From positions 1-42,384 of the IMG/VR virus record IMGVR_UViG_3300045970_000589: 42,384 nt of DNA. One strand, written 5' to 3'. The translations under genes and the position numbers were made by a program. Positions 39,660 to 42,384 of the stretch are shown here, piece by piece (position 1 is the first letter of the stretch; every line of letters begins with the position of its first letter). The notes below the pieces were generated by a model that searched no databases, had not been told where the DNA came from, and worked only from the letters and a program-made list of their open reading frames with translations. Origin of the DNA: a virus.

Positions 39660-39688
39660 TTTACAAACCACCAGGACTGGGGTATATA
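39660..39688 (+). promoter_or_regulatory. Sigma-70-type promoter for the fibre cluster
   Basis: TTTACA (39660-39665), 17-bp spacer, TATATA (39683-39688), with AACCACC after the -35. Transcription would start near 39695 and read the genes from 39745 on. The palindrome just upstream could act on this promoter. Confidence 0.7.
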
Positions 39689-39744
39689 CAGGGCATCACC
39701 TCAAAATTATACGGTCCACCCGCCCTCGTAAAAGGAGTTATTGT

Positions 39745-40662
39745 ATGCAGTATTCCATAGGTACGGTGGCAGTAACCCACGATAGTGCCACAGTAGTGGG
39801 CACTGGTACCCAGTTTCTACTGGTAGTACAAGTGGGGCACTCCTTCAAGCTAGACCTGGACTCTGTGGTTTATACCATAGCGGCCGTAGTATCCGACACC
39901 CAGCTCACTTTATCCGTACCATGGCAGGGATTAACGGGCTCGCTCAAAGGATACAGTGTTGGCATCAGTTACACCCCCAACTTCAATCTTTACGAGGTAT
40001 CCGCCTCCGATAAAGATTGGGCGGCCCACCTCACCCAGAATACTATCCGTAAAATTGACAATCTCCTGCGGCTCACCCCAGGGGTAACACGGACAGGAAT
40101 AGTGGCCCCTACGGCCCTAACCCCCGCGTGTGTGGGCGAGGTATATCAGAACACGGTCACCGGCATAACCTACGTGGCCAACACGGTAACCGTGGGCGGC
40201 TACAAAGAACAAGTAGGGGTAGTAGCCACCCAAACCCTGACCAATAAAACCCTCACCGCCCCCGTACTCAACGGCCTGGTAGCCTTACAGGGCCTCTATA
40301 ATAATGCTCTCAAGCTCGGGGCTTACTACTTCTGGATGTCTGCCGCGGGCAAGTATTTCATGAAGAGCACGGCTCCTGCCAGTGAAACTGATGGCTTTGT
40401 TATCCCCCAGCAAATAGAAGGTAGCGTGGTATATGACCCGCCCAGTATCGCTATTGGTGGGCTACTGACCACCACCCTGGTCGTATCAGGATGCGCCATG
40501 GGGGACTACGTACAGGCATCATTCTCTCTTGATCTGCAAGGCATAACCTTGACTGCTTACGTTTCCGTAGCTGGAACCGTTACTTTTAGTTTTTTCAATG
40601 GCACAACTACCGCCAAAGACCTTGCTAGTGGTACTTTGCGGGCCAGGGTAACCAAACAGTAG
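39745..40662 (+). CDS. Tail fibre-like protein
   Basis: ATG 39745 follows AAAAGGAG. A longer in-frame start would include the promoter. The 305-aa product begins with the common phage fibre domain (YSIGTVAVTHDSATVVGTGT, then GHSFKLDLDSVVYTIAAVVS and TLSVPW), followed by a linker helix (AAHLTQNTIRKIDNLLRLTP), a 'TLTNKTLTAPVLNG' fibre repeat, and a beta-rich C-terminal domain. It is likely a side fibre or tail appendage. Promoter and palindrome lie directly upstream. Confidence 0.7.
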   Translation: MQYSIGTVAVTHDSATVVGTGTQFLLVVQVGHSFKLDLDSVVYTIAAVVSDTQLTLSVPWQGLTGSLKGYSVGISYTPNFNLYEVSASDKDWAAHLTQNTIRKIDNLLRLTPGVTRTGIVAPTALTPACVGEVYQNTVTGITYVANTVTVGGYKEQVGVVATQTLTNKTLTAPVLNGLVALQGLYNNALKLGAYYFWMSAAGKYFMKSTAPASETDGFVIPQQIEGSVVYDPPSIAIGGLLTTTLVVSGCAMGDYVQASFSLDLQGITLTAYVSVAGTVTFSFFNGTTTAKDLASGTLRARVTKQ

Positions 40663-40687
40663 TTTTCCAAGGAAGGAGAATACCCAA

Positions 40688-41458
40688 ATGGAACCCACTA
40701 TTAGGCCCACAGGAGGTACTTTCGACATGAGTTCTGAGGATGTGGATTCCCGGCTTCGGTCCATAGAGAAGAATCAGGCTTTACATAAAGCTCAGGAAGA
40801 GCATCTGACCAAGACGGTAGATACTATCCAGGAGGAATTGGCTGAATTTATCAATCTGGCTCGTCAGTGTGAGTTGGTAAATGAAACAGATAAAAAAGTT
40901 ATAGCCTTACATTTCCGTGTAGATAAAGTAGCCCAGGACCTAGCCGTACTACATTCCCAACATGAGGCATGTATGAAAACGGGCGATAAGGACACAGCAA
41001 CCCTCCTAGCCATACAGAAGGACGTAATGAGTTTGACCCTCAAGTTCGATCAGTTCAATGGTATGAGGGCCACCGTAGAGGCCAACAAATCTGATATTGA
41101 AGCCTTGAAAACCTCGGTGAATGGCTTGAACTTATCCAAAGACAAGACCGAGAAGTTTGTTATGGGGCGCATGGGTAATCTATTTGATGCAGGATTCAAA
41201 ATCTTGGTGTCCTGCATGTTAGGCTGGTACGTTTATTCTAACGGTATCAGAACCCAGCAACCTCCCATTGCAATAGCACCTGTACCCGCCCAAGTACAGG
41301 TTCACAACAATCCTGGTGGTCCTGATGATGACCATGATAATCCCTACAAAAAGAAGTTGGAAGAACATCAGGAGCAAGATCGTAGATTCCAGATTGAGCT
41401 TTTGGAGAAACTGAAAACCAAAGGTATTACTATCCCACCTATACCCTCAATGCCGTAA
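40688..41458 (+). CDS. Coiled-coil membrane protein
   Basis: AAGGAGAA precedes the ATG. This 256-aa protein has heptad-rich helices from about 18 to 155, one hydrophobic span at about 165-184 (FDAGFKILVSCMLGWYVY), a Pro-rich stretch (190-200), an acidic segment, and a final charged helix. The coil-then-anchor layout recalls XhlA-type lysis-associated proteins but is much longer. No lysin is nearby in the window, so lysis is only one possibility. Anchored assembly factor is another. Confidence 0.6.
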   Translation: MEPTIRPTGGTFDMSSEDVDSRLRSIEKNQALHKAQEEHLTKTVDTIQEELAEFINLARQCELVNETDKKVIALHFRVDKVAQDLAVLHSQHEACMKTGDKDTATLLAIQKDVMSLTLKFDQFNGMRATVEANKSDIEALKTSVNGLNLSKDKTEKFVMGRMGNLFDAGFKILVSCMLGWYVYSNGIRTQQPPIAIAPVPAQVQVHNNPGGPDDDHDNPYKKKLEEHQEQDRRFQIELLEKLKTKGITIPPIPSMP

Positions 41459-41470
41459 CAGGAGACCATC

Positions 41471-41794
41471 ATGATTTTCGATAAACAGGACAAAGTGGCA
41501 GGTTATCGTCGGGCCAAGCAGGTTGTTATCGACAACCCCAAAGATGGTGTTCCTCGCCTGACTTTCGTGCTGGAGTGGGTTGTTGAAGTTGATGGGAAAA
41601 CAGTCTCCATTCCCGCAGGAGAGCTGTCAGAGGATCTCATTGACATGAGTGATCCACTGATAATCTACAACCCCATTGATGATAGTGTCATTATGCCTGC
41701 CAACAGTGGATTTTTGCAGGCGGTCATTTACAGTGACTATATGCGGCGGGTAGCGCGGGAAGCGGCGGAGAAAGCTGCTGAGGCGGTGATCTAA
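41471..41794 (+). CDS. Hypothetical 107-aa protein
   Basis: CAGGAGA precedes the ATG. The protein has a beta-rich centre (LTFVLEWVVEVDGKTVSIPA, then LIIYNPIDDSVIMPA) and an Ala/Glu helix at the C-terminus. No family is recognised. The stop overlaps the next ATG (TAATG). It belongs to the fibre cluster by position. Confidence 0.6.
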   Translation: MIFDKQDKVAGYRRAKQVVIDNPKDGVPRLTFVLEWVVEVDGKTVSIPAGELSEDLIDMSDPLIIYNPIDDSVIMPANSGFLQAVIYSDYMRRVAREAAEKAAEAVI

Positions 41795-42195
41795 TGTCTC
41801 TTGCTCATACGGTAGCACCTGTCCAGTGGGGGGGACTCAATACAGCCACTTTAGCATCTGGCGTATTTCAACAGTCCGACACCTTTGACGTTCTGGCTGC
41901 GACAGTAGCAGGAGTCGCTATTGGTCTATCCCTCCAGATTGACTGCTCCTGTAGTGCCCACGCTCGTCTGGATACGATAGAGATACTGTCCTCCGCAGAC
42001 GGAATAACCTGGGATACTACCGGTAATGCCTACGCCTCAAACTCTTTGCAGGGCATAGCCAGTCAGCACGTAGGGGTAACAATCCCTCTGGCCTATGCTG
42101 AGGTACTTCGCTACTTCAAGGTGAGGATTACACCAGCGGTATTGATAGGTAGTTCTTACGTCTACACCATCACTTGTAATAAGGTCACTGCGTAA
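41794..42195 (+). CDS. Hypothetical beta-rich structural protein
   Basis: The ATG overlaps the previous TAA. The 133-aa product is beta-rich, with LARLDTIEILSSADGITWDT-like strands (actual: ARLDTIEILSSADGITWDT) and YFKVRITP near the C-terminus. This resembles short discoidin/F5-8-type or 'SxDGxxW' adhesion modules found on phage appendages. The resemblance is by eye. The stop overlaps the next ATG. Confidence 0.55.
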   Translation: MSLAHTVAPVQWGGLNTATLASGVFQQSDTFDVLAATVAGVAIGLSLQIDCSCSAHARLDTIEILSSADGITWDTTGNAYASNSLQGIASQHVGVTIPLAYAEVLRYFKVRITPAVLIGSSYVYTITCNKVTA

Positions 42196-42384
42196 TGGCG
42201 ATTAAGACCATCTCCAATGCTGGCGGGTTATGGAGTGCTACGACTACTTGGGTGGGTGGTATTATCCCTACTGCTGCCGATGATGTAGTGGCCACAGCAA
42301 CATCCGGTCCAGTGACTATCGGTGCTGCGGCGGTCTGCGGGAGTATCGACCTATCTCTCTACACGTCTACGTTGACCCATAACG
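42195..42384 (+). CDS. Beta-helix-like structural protein, truncated by the right edge
   Basis: The start ATG overlaps the previous stop (TAATG). Sixty-three codons are visible: SNAGGLWSATTTWVGGIIPT followed by ADDVVATATSGPVTIGAAAV. The 'W...TTW.GG..P...DDV......V.I' opening is typical of parallel beta-helix or G8-like domains in phage fibres and surface proteins. The rest lies outside the window. Confidence 0.6.
   Translation, partial: MAIKTISNAGGLWSATTTWVGGIIPTAADDVVATATSGPVTIGAAAVCGSIDLSLYTSTLTHN

Noticed and set aside
40688-41458. Holin
   Set aside because: It has one transmembrane span but a long coiled coil before it, and no lysin gene is visible beside it. It was kept as a membrane protein of unknown role.
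1-42384. tRNA genes, rRNA, CRISPR arrays, insertion sequences, integrase or att sites
   Set aside because: No cloverleaf, repeat-spacer array, transposase, recombinase or terminal repeat was recognised by eye.

Overview
The window is a stretch of a tailed double-stranded DNA phage or prophage. Every supported gene is on the + strand, genes are tightly packed with ATGA, GTGA or TAATG overlaps, and the order is that of a late region. The tail-tip block (M, L, K, I and J homologues) is the lambda type, so the particle should be a long non-contractile siphovirus and the host a Gram-negative bacterium. Nothing visible fixes the host more closely. Promoters look like sigma-70 (TTGACA/TATAAT) sites. 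No integrase, repressor, replication, portal or recognisable lysin gene is in the window.

Region 1 (1-6.7 kb) holds small, mostly unrecognised proteins. About half carry CxxC zinc-ribbon motifs, and one of them (2301-2477) is only 58 codons long. A 350-bp control region (842-1197) holds a hairpin, promoters and a palindrome. The 336-aa gene at 5077 sits alone between its own promoter and a strong terminator.

Region 2 (6.7-9.3 kb) is packaging: a promoter, a helix-turn-helix protein in the small-terminase position, and a complete large terminase.

Region 3 (9.3-15.1 kb) is an accessory island between terminase and prohead protease, where a portal gene is normally found. It encodes a ParB-like protein, a PAPS-reductase-like protein (an IbrB/IbrA-like pair), a GNAT acetyltransferase, an HNH-like zinc protein, a very basic AT-hook-like protein, three more ParB-like proteins (two of them close paralogues ending in a CPxC tail), and a protein resembling a C5-cytosine methyltransferase that has lost its catalytic Cys. 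This is the best candidate for an undescribed system, most likely DNA modification or regulation.

Region 4 (15.3-22.2 kb) is head and connector: XkdF-type protease, a scaffold-like gene with two strong in-frame internal starts, major capsid protein, small head and connector proteins, an HK97 gp10-like protein and a tail tube protein with an inserted FCCH-like domain.

Region 5 (22.2-42.4 kb) is tail: assembly chaperone with a T_TTT_TTC -1 frameshift site and a zinc-finger-ended T extension, a 1311-aa tape measure, M, L (with the four Fe-S cysteines), K, I, a giant 3197-aa J-like protein built from many carbohydrate-binding-like modules, and a fibre/accessory cluster that runs off the right edge.

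Across the whole window there are nine copies of the palindrome TGTGCAATTAATTGCACA or close variants. Most are in short intergenic gaps, either 11-14 bp before a start codon or just upstream of a promoter. The distribution recalls the stoperators of mycobacteriophage L5, but the sequence is different and symmetric.
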